In this document: positions 24,965-34,298 of the stretch, one piece after another
Layout of the letters: the number at the start of each line of letters is the position of its first letter
How positions within the stretch are numbered: position 1 is the first letter of the stretch
Assembly: GCA_964515235.1 (NCBI GenBank)
Contig: CAZEVO010000014.1
Location: 1-44,774, forward strand
Direction: 5' to 3'
Length of the DNA: 44,774 bases
Origin: OPU3-GD-OMZ sp964515235
GTDB taxonomy: Bacteria > Pseudomonadota > Gammaproteobacteria > Methylococcales > Methylomonadaceae
The notes under the pieces: model-generated
What the model saw: the letters and a program-made list of their open reading frames with translations, nothing else
What the model was told of the DNA's origin: nothing
Databases searched by the model: none
Translations under genes and position numbers: made by a program

Positions 24965-25867
24965 ATGCAACCAGACCTCATTTCCGTTGACGTTTTATGT
25001 ATTGGCCACGCATCTTTTGACCTTATCTTTTCAGTTTCAAAGCACCCCAATAATGATGAAAAGATGTCTGCCACAGCCTTTCAACACAGCGGCGGCGGCC
25101 CGGCTGCTAATGCAGCAATCCTCGTATCTAAACTTGGCCTTAAAGCCGCCTTTGCTGGCTACCTTGGCCTAGATGCTTATGGCGAACAACACTTTGCTGA
25201 ACTTAACAACGCCCACGTCAACAGCTCTCTCATAGTCCGCGGACAAAACCCCACTCCTATCACCTCGATCATAGTCAAACCTAATGGCCAGCGCGCACTC
25301 ATAAACTTCAAAGGCGACACAAAGCCTTTACCTGTCAATGCGATCAATTTCGATACCATTAAACCTCGAGTTATTTTAGTTGATGGGCATGAACCTCATC
25401 TATCACTCGCTATAATTCAAAAAGCAAAAGACAACAATATCCCGACAGTGCTAGATGCCGGATCACTTCATACCGGAACTAAAATACTTATGTCAGCAGT
25501 AGATCATTTAGTTTGTTCACAAAAATTCGCTCTTCAGTTTGCCCAAAACGAACAACAAGCCTTTAAGCAGTTATCAAAGCTCAGCGATTATCTGGTCATT
25601 ACCTTAGGTAATCAGGGCCTCCTTTGGAAAACACCAAAACAAACAGGTGCGCTTCCTGCTTTTCCAGTTAAATCTGTAGATACAACCGGCGCAGGAGATG
25701 CTTTTCATGGTGCATACGCCGCTGGCCTCGCTCAACAAATGCCTTGGCCTGCATTATTACGCTACGCTAGCGCTGCTGGCGCTTATTGCTGCATGCACAT
25801 GGGGGCTCGACAAGGACTACCCTCACAACAACAGCTTAAAAAATTTCAAAGCCAATACCCCCTCTAA
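24965..25867 (+). CDS. PfkB-family (ribokinase-like) carbohydrate kinase
   Basis: A 300-aa kinase with the PfkB N-terminal signature HSGGGPAANAAILVSKLGL (about residues 41-59) and the C-terminal signature DTTGAGDAFHGAYAAGL (about 239-255) that has the catalytic Asp and anion hole. The family includes ribokinase, fructokinase, ketohexokinase, sulfofructose kinase and minor phosphofructokinase. The end GARQGLPS resembles ketohexokinase/sulfofructose-kinase-like members. The position next to dhaL and in a RuMP region suggests a ketose or ketose phosphate substrate, but this is inference. Confidence 0.85.
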   Translation: MQPDLISVDVLCIGHASFDLIFSVSKHPNNDEKMSATAFQHSGGGPAANAAILVSKLGLKAAFAGYLGLDAYGEQHFAELNNAHVNSSLIVRGQNPTPITSIIVKPNGQRALINFKGDTKPLPVNAINFDTIKPRVILVDGHEPHLSLAIIQKAKDNNIPTVLDAGSLHTGTKILMSAVDHLVCSQKFALQFAQNEQQAFKQLSKLSDYLVITLGNQGLLWKTPKQTGALPAFPVKSVDTTGAGDAFHGAYAAGLAQQMPWPALLRYASAAGAYCCMHMGARQGLPSQQQLKKFQSQYPL

Positions 25868-25953
25868 TCAGCTTATTCTCACACATTACCTTGCACTATT
25901 GGTCGTATAACAAGGCACTCGCCATAAAAAAAACCTCCAGGAACGATAGTTAA

Positions 25954-26058
25954 TTGCAAAAAGGCAACTATTTAAGCGATAATATAAGGTTTAGCCTTCT
26001 ATGTTAAGGCGCACAATAATTGATCATTAACAAGCACCTACTGAAAACATAGGCTTGT
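25954..26058 (+). promoter_or_regulatory. Candidate leuC promoter and leader hairpin
   Basis: TTGCAA (25954-25959) and GATAAT (25978-25983), spacer 18, would start transcription near 25990. The leader contains a 9-codon frame at 26001-26030 (MLRRTIIDH, with adjacent Ile codons, no clear ribosome site) and then a bulged hairpin, ACAAGC...CTA pairing with TAGGCTTGT (26030-26058). No T-run follows the hairpin, so classical attenuation is not shown. Confidence 0.35.
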
Positions 26059-26075
26059 CAATTCTGGAAAAAATT

Positions 26076-27473
26076 ATGAAAAAAACAATGTACGAAAAAA
26101 TCTGGGATAGTCATCTCGTTTGTGAGGCTCCCGGGCAAGCTCCCTTGGTTTATGTAGACCGTCACCTCATGCACGAAGTGACTAGTCCGCAAGCTTTTGA
26201 AGGCCTGCGACAGGCTAACCGTAAGATCCGTAATCCTCACAGCATTCTTGCCACAATGGATCATTGCGTGCCGACGAAAGGACGCGATCGCCCTATTGCC
26301 GATCCTATCGCTAAAAAGCAAATTGACACCATGGCAAACAACTGCCGTGAAAATGGTCTTAATTTATATGACATAAAAAACCCAAATAATGGCGTTATTC
26401 ACATCGTAGTACCAGAACACGGCTTTGTACATCCCGGCATGGTTACTGTCTGCGGGGATAGCCATACCGCGACCCATGGCGCTTTTGGTGCATTAGCATT
26501 TGGCATCGGAACATCGGAAGTAGAGCATGTCATGGCTACTCAGACATTACCTCAGGTGAAATCTAAAACCATGCTCGTCAAAGTTAATGGAAAATTACCT
26601 AAGTATTCCTCTGCTAAAGATATTGTTCTAGCAGTCATCGGCAAAATCGGCACTGCTGGCGGCACTGGCTATGTCATTGAATTTGCCGGAGAAGCAGTGA
26701 TGGACCTCTCTATGGAAGGACGCATGACTCTTTGCAACATGGCAATAGAAGGCGGGGCTCGCGCAGGACTGGTTATGCCCGATGAAAAAACCTTTGAATA
26801 TCTTAAAGGTCGAGAATTTGCTCCCTCTGGTTCAGAGTGGGAAGCAGCCTTAACTTACTGGAAAACACTACCAAGCGATGAAGGTGCTGAATTCGATACC
26901 ATAGTTACATTAACAGCAGACGATATAGGCCCTCAAGTTACCTGGGGAACATCTCCTGAACAAGTTGCCCCGATTTCAGGAACAATCCCATCACCTGAAG
27001 ATTTCAGCGATGAAGGCAAACGCCAAGCCTGTATTAGCGCCCTAAACTACATGGACTTAAAACCTAATACGAAAATAACCGATATTCCTGTTAATTTAGT
27101 CTTTTTAGGCTCTTGTACTAATGGCCGTATTGAAGATTTCCGCATTGCCGCTGAAATCACGAAAAACCAAAAAGTTGCTGACGGAGTCACTGCTATTGCG
27201 GTCCCAGGATCGTATCAAGTTAAAAAACAAGCCGAACAAGAAGGCCTTGATAAAATCCTAATCAGTGCAGGCTGGGAATGGCGCGATCCTGGGTGTTCTA
27301 TGTGCTTGGCTATGAATGGCGACGAACTAACTCCAGGCCAAAGAAGTGCCTCAACCTCTAATCGTAATTTTGAGGGCCGCCAAGGTAAAGGCGGACGGAC
27401 GCACTTAGTTTCTCCTGCCATGGCCGCTGCTGCTGCAACTGCAGGGCATTTTGTTGATATTCGTAACCTGTAA
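26076..27473 (+). CDS. leuC: 3-isopropylmalate / citramalate dehydratase large subunit
   Basis: The start chosen is ATG 26076 (MKKTMYEKIWDSHLV), which matches the usual LeuC N-terminus; an upstream TTG frame is ignored. The 465-aa protein has VVPEHGF, CGDSHTATHGAFGALAFGIG (about residues 130-149) and the Fe-S ligand motifs FLGSCTNGRIED (about 345-356) and DPGCSMC (about 406-412). With LeuD it isomerises 2-isopropylmalate; the same enzyme serves citramalate in the citramalate pathway. It is first in leuC-leuD-cimA. Confidence 0.96.
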   Translation: MKKTMYEKIWDSHLVCEAPGQAPLVYVDRHLMHEVTSPQAFEGLRQANRKIRNPHSILATMDHCVPTKGRDRPIADPIAKKQIDTMANNCRENGLNLYDIKNPNNGVIHIVVPEHGFVHPGMVTVCGDSHTATHGAFGALAFGIGTSEVEHVMATQTLPQVKSKTMLVKVNGKLPKYSSAKDIVLAVIGKIGTAGGTGYVIEFAGEAVMDLSMEGRMTLCNMAIEGGARAGLVMPDEKTFEYLKGREFAPSGSEWEAALTYWKTLPSDEGAEFDTIVTLTADDIGPQVTWGTSPEQVAPISGTIPSPEDFSDEGKRQACISALNYMDLKPNTKITDIPVNLVFLGSCTNGRIEDFRIAAEITKNQKVADGVTAIAVPGSYQVKKQAEQEGLDKILISAGWEWRDPGCSMCLAMNGDELTPGQRSASTSNRNFEGRQGKGGRTHLVSPAMAAAAATAGHFVDIRNL

Positions 27474-27485
27474 AAAAATAGAATT

Positions 27486-28097
27486 ATGGAACCTTATAAT
27501 AACCACACAAGCGTTGCAGCTTTAATGAATCGCAGCAATGTTGATACTGACCAAATCATTCCAAAACAATTCCTTAAGAAAGTTGAACGTAGCGGTTTTG
27601 GAGCCCACCTTTTCCATGACTGGCGTTTTAATGACGATGGCAGCGACAATACTGACTTTGAACTAAACAACCCAGCCTTTGAGAATGCTAAGATTTTAGT
27701 GACTGGCGATAATTTTGGCTGCGGGTCATCTAGAGAACATGCACCCTGGGCAATTGCTGATTATGGCTTTAATACCATTATATCTTCCAGTTATGCCGAT
27801 ATTTTTTATAACAATTGCTTTAAAAACGGCATATTGCCTATCCGTGCGACCAAAGAACAACTACACCTGATCACTGATGAAATTAACAATCATGAGGGCT
27901 GTAGCCTAACCATTAATCTTAAAGAGCAAACTGTTAGCACGCCTTTAGGAAATAATTTTACATTTGAAATTGACCCTTTTCGCAAAGAAAACCTCTTAAA
28001 TGGTCTCGACGATATCGGTTTAACACTCAAGCAAAGCAATAAAATAGATGAATATGAACAACAGCACCGACGCCTCTTCCCGTGGCTCTGGGGTTAA
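27486..28097 (+). CDS. leuD: 3-isopropylmalate / citramalate dehydratase small subunit
   Basis: The 203-aa protein has the LeuD marks: NVDTDQIIPKQFLK (about residues 18-31), GDNFGCGSSREHAPWAI (about 73-89) and NNCFKNGILPI. It forms the heterodimer with LeuC; it starts 12 bases after leuC and clearly belongs to the same operon. Confidence 0.97.
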   Translation: MEPYNNHTSVAALMNRSNVDTDQIIPKQFLKKVERSGFGAHLFHDWRFNDDGSDNTDFELNNPAFENAKILVTGDNFGCGSSREHAPWAIADYGFNTIISSSYADIFYNNCFKNGILPIRATKEQLHLITDEINNHEGCSLTINLKEQTVSTPLGNNFTFEIDPFRKENLLNGLDDIGLTLKQSNKIDEYEQQHRRLFPWLWG

Positions 28098-28139
28098 GAT
28101 TCAATTAATACTAAAAGGCTAACAAGCAACCTAATCGTC

Positions 28140-29684
28140 ATGACTCAAGAAGCCCGGCCCATTCAAATCATGGATACAACACTTCGTGATGGCGAACAAA
28201 CACAGGGTGTATCATTTACACCCGATGAAAAAGTAAACCTTGCTAAAACACTGCTGGATTCACTTCGAGTTGATCGCATTGAAGTCGCTTCAGCTCGTGT
28301 TTCTGATGGCGAAAAACAAGCCGTAACTGAAATTAATGCCTGGGCCAACCAAATGGGATACCCTGGAAAAGTTGAAGTTCTCGGCTTTGTCGATCACACG
28401 AAGAGTGTCGACTGGATTAAAGAAACCGGCGGCCAGACTATTAACCTCCTAACTAAAGGAAGTGAAAAACATTGCCATGAACAATTACGTAAAACCCTTG
28501 ACCAACACGTTAGTGATATTATCCAAACCGTATCTTACGCACAACAGCAAGGGCTTAGCGTTAACGTTTACTTAGAAGACTGGTCCAATGGCTTCAATGA
28601 TAATCGCGACTACGTTTATCAGTTAATGGACCAAATCCAACGAACTGGCATTAAACATTTTATGCTACCTGATACCTTAGGTGTTATGTCACCTCAAGAG
28701 GTTTTTACTAGCTTAAGCGAAATGTGCTCTCATTACCCTGAATTACATTTTGACTTTCATCCTCACAATGATTATGGACTCGCCACTGCAAATGTAATGG
28801 CTGCGGTGAACGCTGGTGTTAATTCTGTACACTGTACAGTGAACTGCTTAGGCGAACGCGCTGGAAATGCATCACTTGCTGAAGTAACTGCCGTATTACG
28901 CGACAAAATGGGAATGGATTTATCGATTGATGAAGGCCACATAGTCCGCGTTAGCACTATGGTTGAAAACTTTTCTGGCAAACGCGTTGCCGCTAACACC
29001 CCCATCATAGGCGCTGATGTTTTCACGCAAACAGCTGGAATTCACGCTGATGGCGACCATAAAGGCGGCCTTTATGAAAGCACTCTCAGCCCTGAACGTT
29101 TTTCACGCACCCGAAGTTATGCGCTGGGAAAAATGAGCGGCAGAGCCTCACTATTAAAAAATTTAGAGAAATTAGGCCTTGACCTACCCACCGAGATACA
29201 ACAAAAAGTTTTAGCTAAAATCGTCCAACTCGGTGACTCAAAACAAACTATTACTACTGACGACCTACCCTTTATCATTGCTGATGTTCTAGAAAATGAT
29301 AATTACCAACATATCCAACTCATTAGCTGCTCCATTACTAGCGAGCTTGATGCTGTCTCAACAGCAAGCCTCTGCGTTAAAATCAGAGATAGAGAACATA
29401 CTTCTACAGGGTCTGGCAATGGTGGCTTTGATGCCTCTATTGATGCTATCAATAAAATAATGGCTCAGTATAACTATACCCTTCCAGAACTAGTTGATTA
29501 TGAGGTTAGAATTCCTAAAGGCGGGCATACTAACGCTCTCACTGAATGCTTAATTACTTGGGAGTATGGCACTGAAGATGTTCGAAAAACACGTGGCGTC
29601 CATGCTAATCAAGTTTTCGCCTCAATTTTAGCAACTCTAAAAATTATCAATATTCATCTGCAAGAACAAATAAATACTAAATAG
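28140..29684 (+). CDS. cimA: (R)-citramalate synthase of the Leptospira CimA type, or related 2-isopropylmalate synthase
   Basis: The 514-aa protein has an N-terminal TIM barrel with DTTLRDGEQT (Arg16, Asp17), metal motif HPHND (about residues 208-212), and a C-terminal LeuA-type regulatory domain (from about 390). It is unlike E. coli LeuA. From memory, it closely follows Leptospira interrogans CimA, including EVLGFVD, NLLTKGS and VYLEDWSNGF; the residues reported to select pyruvate there (Leu81, Leu104, Tyr144) occur here at the same numbers, with Glu146. CimA makes citramalate from pyruvate and acetyl-CoA for isoleucine synthesis. Members from other phyla annotated as isopropylmalate synthase share the barrel, so the substrate is not settled. 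Lies 42 bases after leuD. Confidence 0.72.
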   Translation: MTQEARPIQIMDTTLRDGEQTQGVSFTPDEKVNLAKTLLDSLRVDRIEVASARVSDGEKQAVTEINAWANQMGYPGKVEVLGFVDHTKSVDWIKETGGQTINLLTKGSEKHCHEQLRKTLDQHVSDIIQTVSYAQQQGLSVNVYLEDWSNGFNDNRDYVYQLMDQIQRTGIKHFMLPDTLGVMSPQEVFTSLSEMCSHYPELHFDFHPHNDYGLATANVMAAVNAGVNSVHCTVNCLGERAGNASLAEVTAVLRDKMGMDLSIDEGHIVRVSTMVENFSGKRVAANTPIIGADVFTQTAGIHADGDHKGGLYESTLSPERFSRTRSYALGKMSGRASLLKNLEKLGLDLPTEIQQKVLAKIVQLGDSKQTITTDDLPFIIADVLENDNYQHIQLISCSITSELDAVSTASLCVKIRDREHTSTGSGNGGFDASIDAINKIMAQYNYTLPELVDYEVRIPKGGHTNALTECLITWEYGTEDVRKTRGVHANQVFASILATLKIINIHLQEQINTK

Positions 29685-30097
29685 TTTTAACTTATTGTCA
29701 CTAATAGTCATTATGAATCCTCTAAGATATGGATAAACTTCTGCAATTGCACGACCGTTTTCACATTAAAATCATACAACAGGTATAACTTATTACATTT
29801 TAACTCAGCTAATATCGGTTACATCCTGTCTTCTGCTTTAACCATTGACCTTATTAAGTTTTAAACAAGATTCCAATTCAAGTTTTTTTACCCGCTTTGA
29901 CGTTTTAATTTTTAAATTACTCAATTCCCTATTCTTATTCTTCAAGCAATATTGCCATCATACCTTTAAAAACTTTTATCCAGCAGAAGCCTTTTCAGCC
30001 AAGTATATAAACTAACCAAGGGTATTTTATATAGCCGATCTCAACCTCAATTATAATTGAACACCTATCATTATTAAATGTGACAACTTAATTTACC
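29685..30097. other. 413-base intergenic region, no gene seen
   Basis: The stretch between cimA and the ABC transporter is AT-rich and broken by stops on all frames. I see no tRNA, no convincing terminator hairpin with a T-run, and only generic A/T-rich promoter-like sequence. It should contain the end of the leuCD-cimA transcript and the promoter of the exporter gene. Confidence 0.5.
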
Positions 30098-31912
30098 GTG
30101 GAATCTACATCTTCAAAAAACATAAAAAACAGCCTCCAAACACTACAACTACCGACAACGTCACTCCTTTTTTGTTGTCGTTACATTAAAACTTACTTGT
30201 GGAGTTTAATATTAATGCTGGTACTTGAAGCAGCTCAAGCTGCTTGTTCAATTTTACTCCCTTATGCCATAAAAAAAATTATGGATACCGTTTCACTTGC
30301 CCAACTACAAAAAATAGAAGTCTGGAGTGAGGTAGAACCTGCCCTTTGGTTATTTTCTGGGTTAAATCTTGGCATCTTATTATTTTCACGGGCCAGCGGC
30401 GCCATGTTAGTACTATTAGGACCAACATTACGCATGCAAGTTCGTCGTGATTTGTTCAGCTATTTACAAGGCCACTCCCAACGATATTTTCAAAGCCATT
30501 TTGCTGGGTCATTAGCTAATCGTATTAATGAGGTTGCACTGGGTGTTGCGAATACTATTTGGACAGTATTGTTTGATTTCTGGCCATTAATCATTACCTT
30601 TAGCGTGTCGCTAATTTTAATGATGAATGTCAACCTTCAATTAGCGTTGACACTGGCTTTATGGATTGCAGTATACGTACTAATTTCTTTTCTTTTAGCA
30701 CTAAGGTGCCGACAATATGCTCAAAAATATGCTGCAGCAAGAAGCCTGGTCAATGGCAAAATTGTCGATTCAGTGACCAATATTCACAACGAAAAGCTAT
30801 TTGCAAGACGAAAATATGAACAGCGTTATTTAGAAAACCACCTATTGCAAGAAGCTAACATTGGGCGAAAAACCTTTTGGTTTATGGAACGTATTCGTTG
30901 GTTTCAGTTTGTTTCAGCCATGATTTTAATGTTAGGAATTATGGGCTATGCTCTAACAATTTGGAGCGTGAATGGCATGACTGTCGGCGAATTTGCAATG
31001 TCTTCAAGCCTATCATTAATGCTGATTGAACAAGCACGCGGTTTAAGTCGCCGTTTTCTTGAATTTTTTGAATACACAGGAAATATCAATGATGGCGTGA
31101 GTCAGATCATACAACCTCATGAAGTTGTTGACCACCCTAATGCACAACCTATTAATGTCACTCACGCTACCATTCAATTTCAAAATATTGATTTCAGCTA
31201 TGTAGATGATTACCCTGTATTCCAATCACTCAATTTATCAATTAGATCTGGTGAAAAAATAGGCTTGGTCGGATTTTCGGGTAGCGGAAAAAGCACATTA
31301 TTTAATTTATTATTGCGTCTCTTTGAGCCACAGTCAGGGACCATCTTAATAGACCAACAAGACATTGAAACCGTTACACAGGAAAGTTTGCGTAGTTGTA
31401 TTACCATGATCCCTCAAGACCCAATATTATTTCACCGCTCACTATTCGAAAATATTCGATATGGGAAATTAAACGCGACCGACGAGGAAGTCATTGCTGC
31501 CGCAAAAAAAGCACATGCACATGAATTCATCATGGATTGCGAAGCAGGCTACCAGTCTTTAGTGGGAGAGCGAGGAGTAAAATTATCCGGCGGTCAGCGT
31601 CAGCGAATTACTCTAGCAAGAGCAATTCTAAAGAACAGCTCAATCTTGCTACTTGACGAAGCAACCAGTGCACTTGACTCCGTAACAGAAAATCATATTC
31701 AAGAGAGTCTAGCTTATCTAATGCGCAATAAAACAGTAATGGTTATTGCACACCGATTATCAACACTTTCTAATTTAGATCGAATTCTAGTTTTTCAAGA
31801 AGGAAAAATTGTTGAAGAAGGCAGCCATAATCAATTACTACAATTAAATGGTCATTATGCCAAAATGTGGTTTATGCAGGCTGGCGGCTTTCTACCTCAA
31901 TCAGAAATTTAA
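30098..31912 (+). CDS. ABC exporter, fused transmembrane and ATPase domains
   Basis: The 604-aa half-transporter starts with GTG (no ATG in frame nearby before the first helix). Six hydrophobic segments lie in residues about 35-310, followed by the ATPase: Walker A GFSGSGKST (about 386-394), Q-loop IPQDP, signature LSGGQRQR (about 492-499), Walker B ILLLDEATSALD (about 514-525) and switch His in IAHRLST. It is the MsbA/MdlB type, probably working as a homodimer in the inner membrane, substrate unknown. It stands between cimA and leuB and has no obvious operon partner. Confidence 0.9.
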   Translation: MESTSSKNIKNSLQTLQLPTTSLLFCCRYIKTYLWSLILMLVLEAAQAACSILLPYAIKKIMDTVSLAQLQKIEVWSEVEPALWLFSGLNLGILLFSRASGAMLVLLGPTLRMQVRRDLFSYLQGHSQRYFQSHFAGSLANRINEVALGVANTIWTVLFDFWPLIITFSVSLILMMNVNLQLALTLALWIAVYVLISFLLALRCRQYAQKYAAARSLVNGKIVDSVTNIHNEKLFARRKYEQRYLENHLLQEANIGRKTFWFMERIRWFQFVSAMILMLGIMGYALTIWSVNGMTVGEFAMSSSLSLMLIEQARGLSRRFLEFFEYTGNINDGVSQIIQPHEVVDHPNAQPINVTHATIQFQNIDFSYVDDYPVFQSLNLSIRSGEKIGLVGFSGSGKSTLFNLLLRLFEPQSGTILIDQQDIETVTQESLRSCITMIPQDPILFHRSLFENIRYGKLNATDEEVIAAAKKAHAHEFIMDCEAGYQSLVGERGVKLSGGQRQRITLARAILKNSSILLLDEATSALDSVTENHIQESLAYLMRNKTVMVIAHRLSTLSNLDRILVFQEGKIVEEGSHNQLLQLNGHYAKMWFMQAGGFLPQSEI

Positions 31913-32246
31913 CTGTCGCAAACGGTATCGTTTGCAGTAAAACACAAAGTAGGTATCAAGCAGCATTGAAAGTAATCGGCCTAATAACACTCCTATTTTC
32001 AAAGCTTTACATATTTATCATGAATTAAATTTTTAATCACACAAACAATAACATCTTTTTTAGCAAACTAATTTTAAAAAAAATCTATTAATTACTAGCT
32101 TTACCAAGTGAAAATTAGCCAATTGAAAGAATAAATGTAAGAAAAAATACCGTATGCTTCTAGCCACACGGTATTAATCTATTACATCATATTTTTCAAG
32201 ATCAAGGTTTTGTTAAACAACTACAATATTGCCCCTAATAAATAAA
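31913..32246. other. 334-base intergenic region with two hairpins
   Basis: Just after the ABC gene, GCAAACG (31918-31924) and CGTTTGC (31929-31935) form a stable hairpin with a 4-base loop, but no T-run follows; it may be an RNA 3' end or a regulatory structure. The leuB terminator lies at 32139-32175. Between them is AT-rich sequence without a gene that I can support. Confidence 0.5.
32139..32175 (-). terminator. Terminator downstream of leuB
   Basis: AATACCGT (32146-32153) pairs with ACGGTATT (32168-32175), and the minus strand continues into TTTTTCTT. Good intrinsic terminator for leuB. Confidence 0.75.
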
Positions 32247-33353
32247 CTAGCTTACCGGCATAGTACGTAATTTCTCTACCACTTTATCGCCAAATTCATC
32301 CGTACCAATCATTTTTACACCCGATCCAGGCTTTGAAAGATCAGCTGTCGAATAACCATCAGCAAAAACACCTTGCATCGCAGCCCAAACATTTTTAGCC
32401 TCATCTTCCATCCCAAAACTATTTTCTAACATCATCGCAACTGACCCGATCATTGAGTAAGGGTTAGCAATATTTTGACCTGCAATATCCGGTGCTGAAC
32501 CATGAGAAGGCTCATAATAAGCTTTTTCATCCCCTAAACAAGCTGATGGCATCAACCCGAGAGAGCCTAAAATGCCTCCACCCTGATCACTTAAGATATC
32601 ACCAAACATATTTTCCATTACCATAACATCAAATTGTGATGGATTTAAACAGAGTAAGGTTGCTGCCGCATCCACCAAAATATGAATAACTTCTACCTCG
32701 GGATAGTCCACTGCAACTTCGGCCAACACTTCATTCCACAAAACACTCGATTTTAATACATTACTTTTATGAATATTATGCAGGACCTTTTTACGTTTAC
32801 TGGCCAACTTAAAGGCTTGATGCATAATTTGTTGAATTTGATTTTCATCATATTCCAACGACTCTTTTACATAGCGTAAACCCTCATCATTCACACCTGA
32901 TATTTTTTCACCAAAATAGAGGCCACCGACTAACTCACGCACCATAACTAAATCAATGCCTTCGCCAATCACTTCCGCCTTTAATGGTGAAAAATGTGCC
33001 AACTCCTTTGGCAATGAAACCGGACGAAAATTAGCATAAGTATTATAACGACGACGTAATGGCAGCAAAGCCCCTCGCTCAGGTTGTTTATCAATAGGAA
33101 TACGCTTAGAGTCTTCGTGGTTTAAACCAATTGGTCCTTTTAAAATAGCATCAGCACGATCACAAATATCAATTGTCGACTGTGGAAAAGCATCACCAAA
33201 TTCAAAATAAGCACACGCACCAAATGCCGCAGGCAACAGATCAAACTTAACTGTATTACGCTCTTCAATGAGCTTAAGCACCTTAATTGCTTCGCGGGTT
33301 ATTTCAGGACCGATTCCATCACCGGCTAGTACTGCAATTGAAAAACTTTTCAT
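32247..33353 (-). CDS. leuB: 3-isopropylmalate dehydrogenase
   Basis: A 368-aa enzyme beginning FSIAVLAGDGIGPEITREAI, with the NAD- and substrate-binding parts GALLPLRRRYNTYANFRPV (about residues 94-112), RELVGGLYFGEK (about 139-150), and metal site FDVMVMENMFGDILSDQGGG (about 240-259, Asp residues). It oxidatively decarboxylates 3-isopropylmalate and, in the citramalate route, 3-methylmalate. It is separated from leuCD and on the opposite strand, with the ABC gene between, whereas leuCDB is the common order. Confidence 0.97.
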   Translation of the reverse strand: MKSFSIAVLAGDGIGPEITREAIKVLKLIEERNTVKFDLLPAAFGACAYFEFGDAFPQSTIDICDRADAILKGPIGLNHEDSKRIPIDKQPERGALLPLRRRYNTYANFRPVSLPKELAHFSPLKAEVIGEGIDLVMVRELVGGLYFGEKISGVNDEGLRYVKESLEYDENQIQQIMHQAFKLASKRKKVLHNIHKSNVLKSSVLWNEVLAEVAVDYPEVEVIHILVDAAATLLCLNPSQFDVMVMENMFGDILSDQGGGILGSLGLMPSACLGDEKAYYEPSHGSAPDIAGQNIANPYSMIGSVAMMLENSFGMEDEAKNVWAAMQGVFADGYSTADLSKPGSGVKMIGTDEFGDKVVEKLRTMPVS

Positions 33354-33490
33354 TTTTTACCTTAACTTTATTGAGAGGTCGGCACCGACCATTAAAAAAA
33401 TATTAAAAAACACAACGGAATAAAATCTCGTTAAAAGAGCAATCACGAAGCAATAAAAACCGACTAGGACTAATTTATAAAACTACCACC

Positions 33491-34048
33491 TTATTTCCAC
33501 TTGATATTGCACCCAATACTCGGAACCTGCATTGAATTGACTGTATTTCCTTCTAAATAATCATCTAGAGCATTACGTAAGTCCTTCCCTGTTACAGCAA
33601 TATCATTCTTAGGTGTTGAAGCATCAAGACGACCTCGATAGATACACTGCAAAACATCATCAAACAAGTATAGGTCAGGTGTACAGGCGGCTTTATAAGC
33701 ACGTGCCACTGACTGGTCTTCATCAAACAAATAGGCATCGAAAGGAAACCCCCAGTCAGCCATCAATGCCGCCATTTTATCTGGAGCATCTTGCGGATAG
33801 TTAACAACATCGTTTGAACTAATCGCAATAGTATTAATGCCCTTAGAACGATAACCGTTTGCAATAGCAATTAATTCTGTTTTGATATGAATAACATACG
33901 GACAATGATTGCAAATAAACATGATCAATGTTCCGCGTGACCCTTTTAGGCGATCTAAATCTATTTTGGAGGTGGTAACCGTATCCAAAAGATTAAAATA
34001 CGGTGCCTTTGTGCCTAAAGGCATCATCACTGAACTGGTTGCTACCAT
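33491..34048 (-). CDS. Thioredoxin-fold peroxiredoxin-like protein (PRX_like1 type)
   Basis: The 185-aa protein begins LGTKAPYFNLLDT, as in AhpC/TSA-type proteins, and has MFICNHCPYV (about residues 48-57), a CxxC pair in the position of the peroxidatic cysteine, then CTPDLYLFD (about 128-136), as in the redoxin family called PRX_like1. It is probably a cytosolic thiol redox protein; no signal peptide is seen. Met8 is an alternative start, and neither has a clear ribosome site. It is divergent from rpe. Confidence 0.75.
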   Translation of the reverse strand: MVATSSVMMPLGTKAPYFNLLDTVTTSKIDLDRLKGSRGTLIMFICNHCPYVIHIKTELIAIANGYRSKGINTIAISSNDVVNYPQDAPDKMAALMADWGFPFDAYLFDEDQSVARAYKAACTPDLYLFDDVLQCIYRGRLDASTPKNDIAVTGKDLRNALDDYLEGNTVNSMQVPSIGCNIKWK

Positions 34049-34298
34049 TTTTTGGGCCGTTACTATAAATGCATTACATATAAATCGATTAACTGATCAT
34101 TATAAATTGTTATTACTTTCAAATAAAGAATATGAAGGCGCTTTATCAAAAACGACCCAAAAAGTAACCTGCAATACAATACTTAATGACCATTAAAGGC
34201 AATAAATTTTGAAGAAAGAAAAACCAGTCTCCTTTCAAGATACACAAAAATAACCTAAAAACGTTATAATACTAGGTTTTATTTATGAGGATTTAATA

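Noticed and set aside
33909..34196. Plus-strand 95-aa frame partly opposite the peroxiredoxin-like gene
   Set aside because: Its first half is antisense to a recognised gene and its second half is low-complexity intergenic sequence; no motif or start signal.
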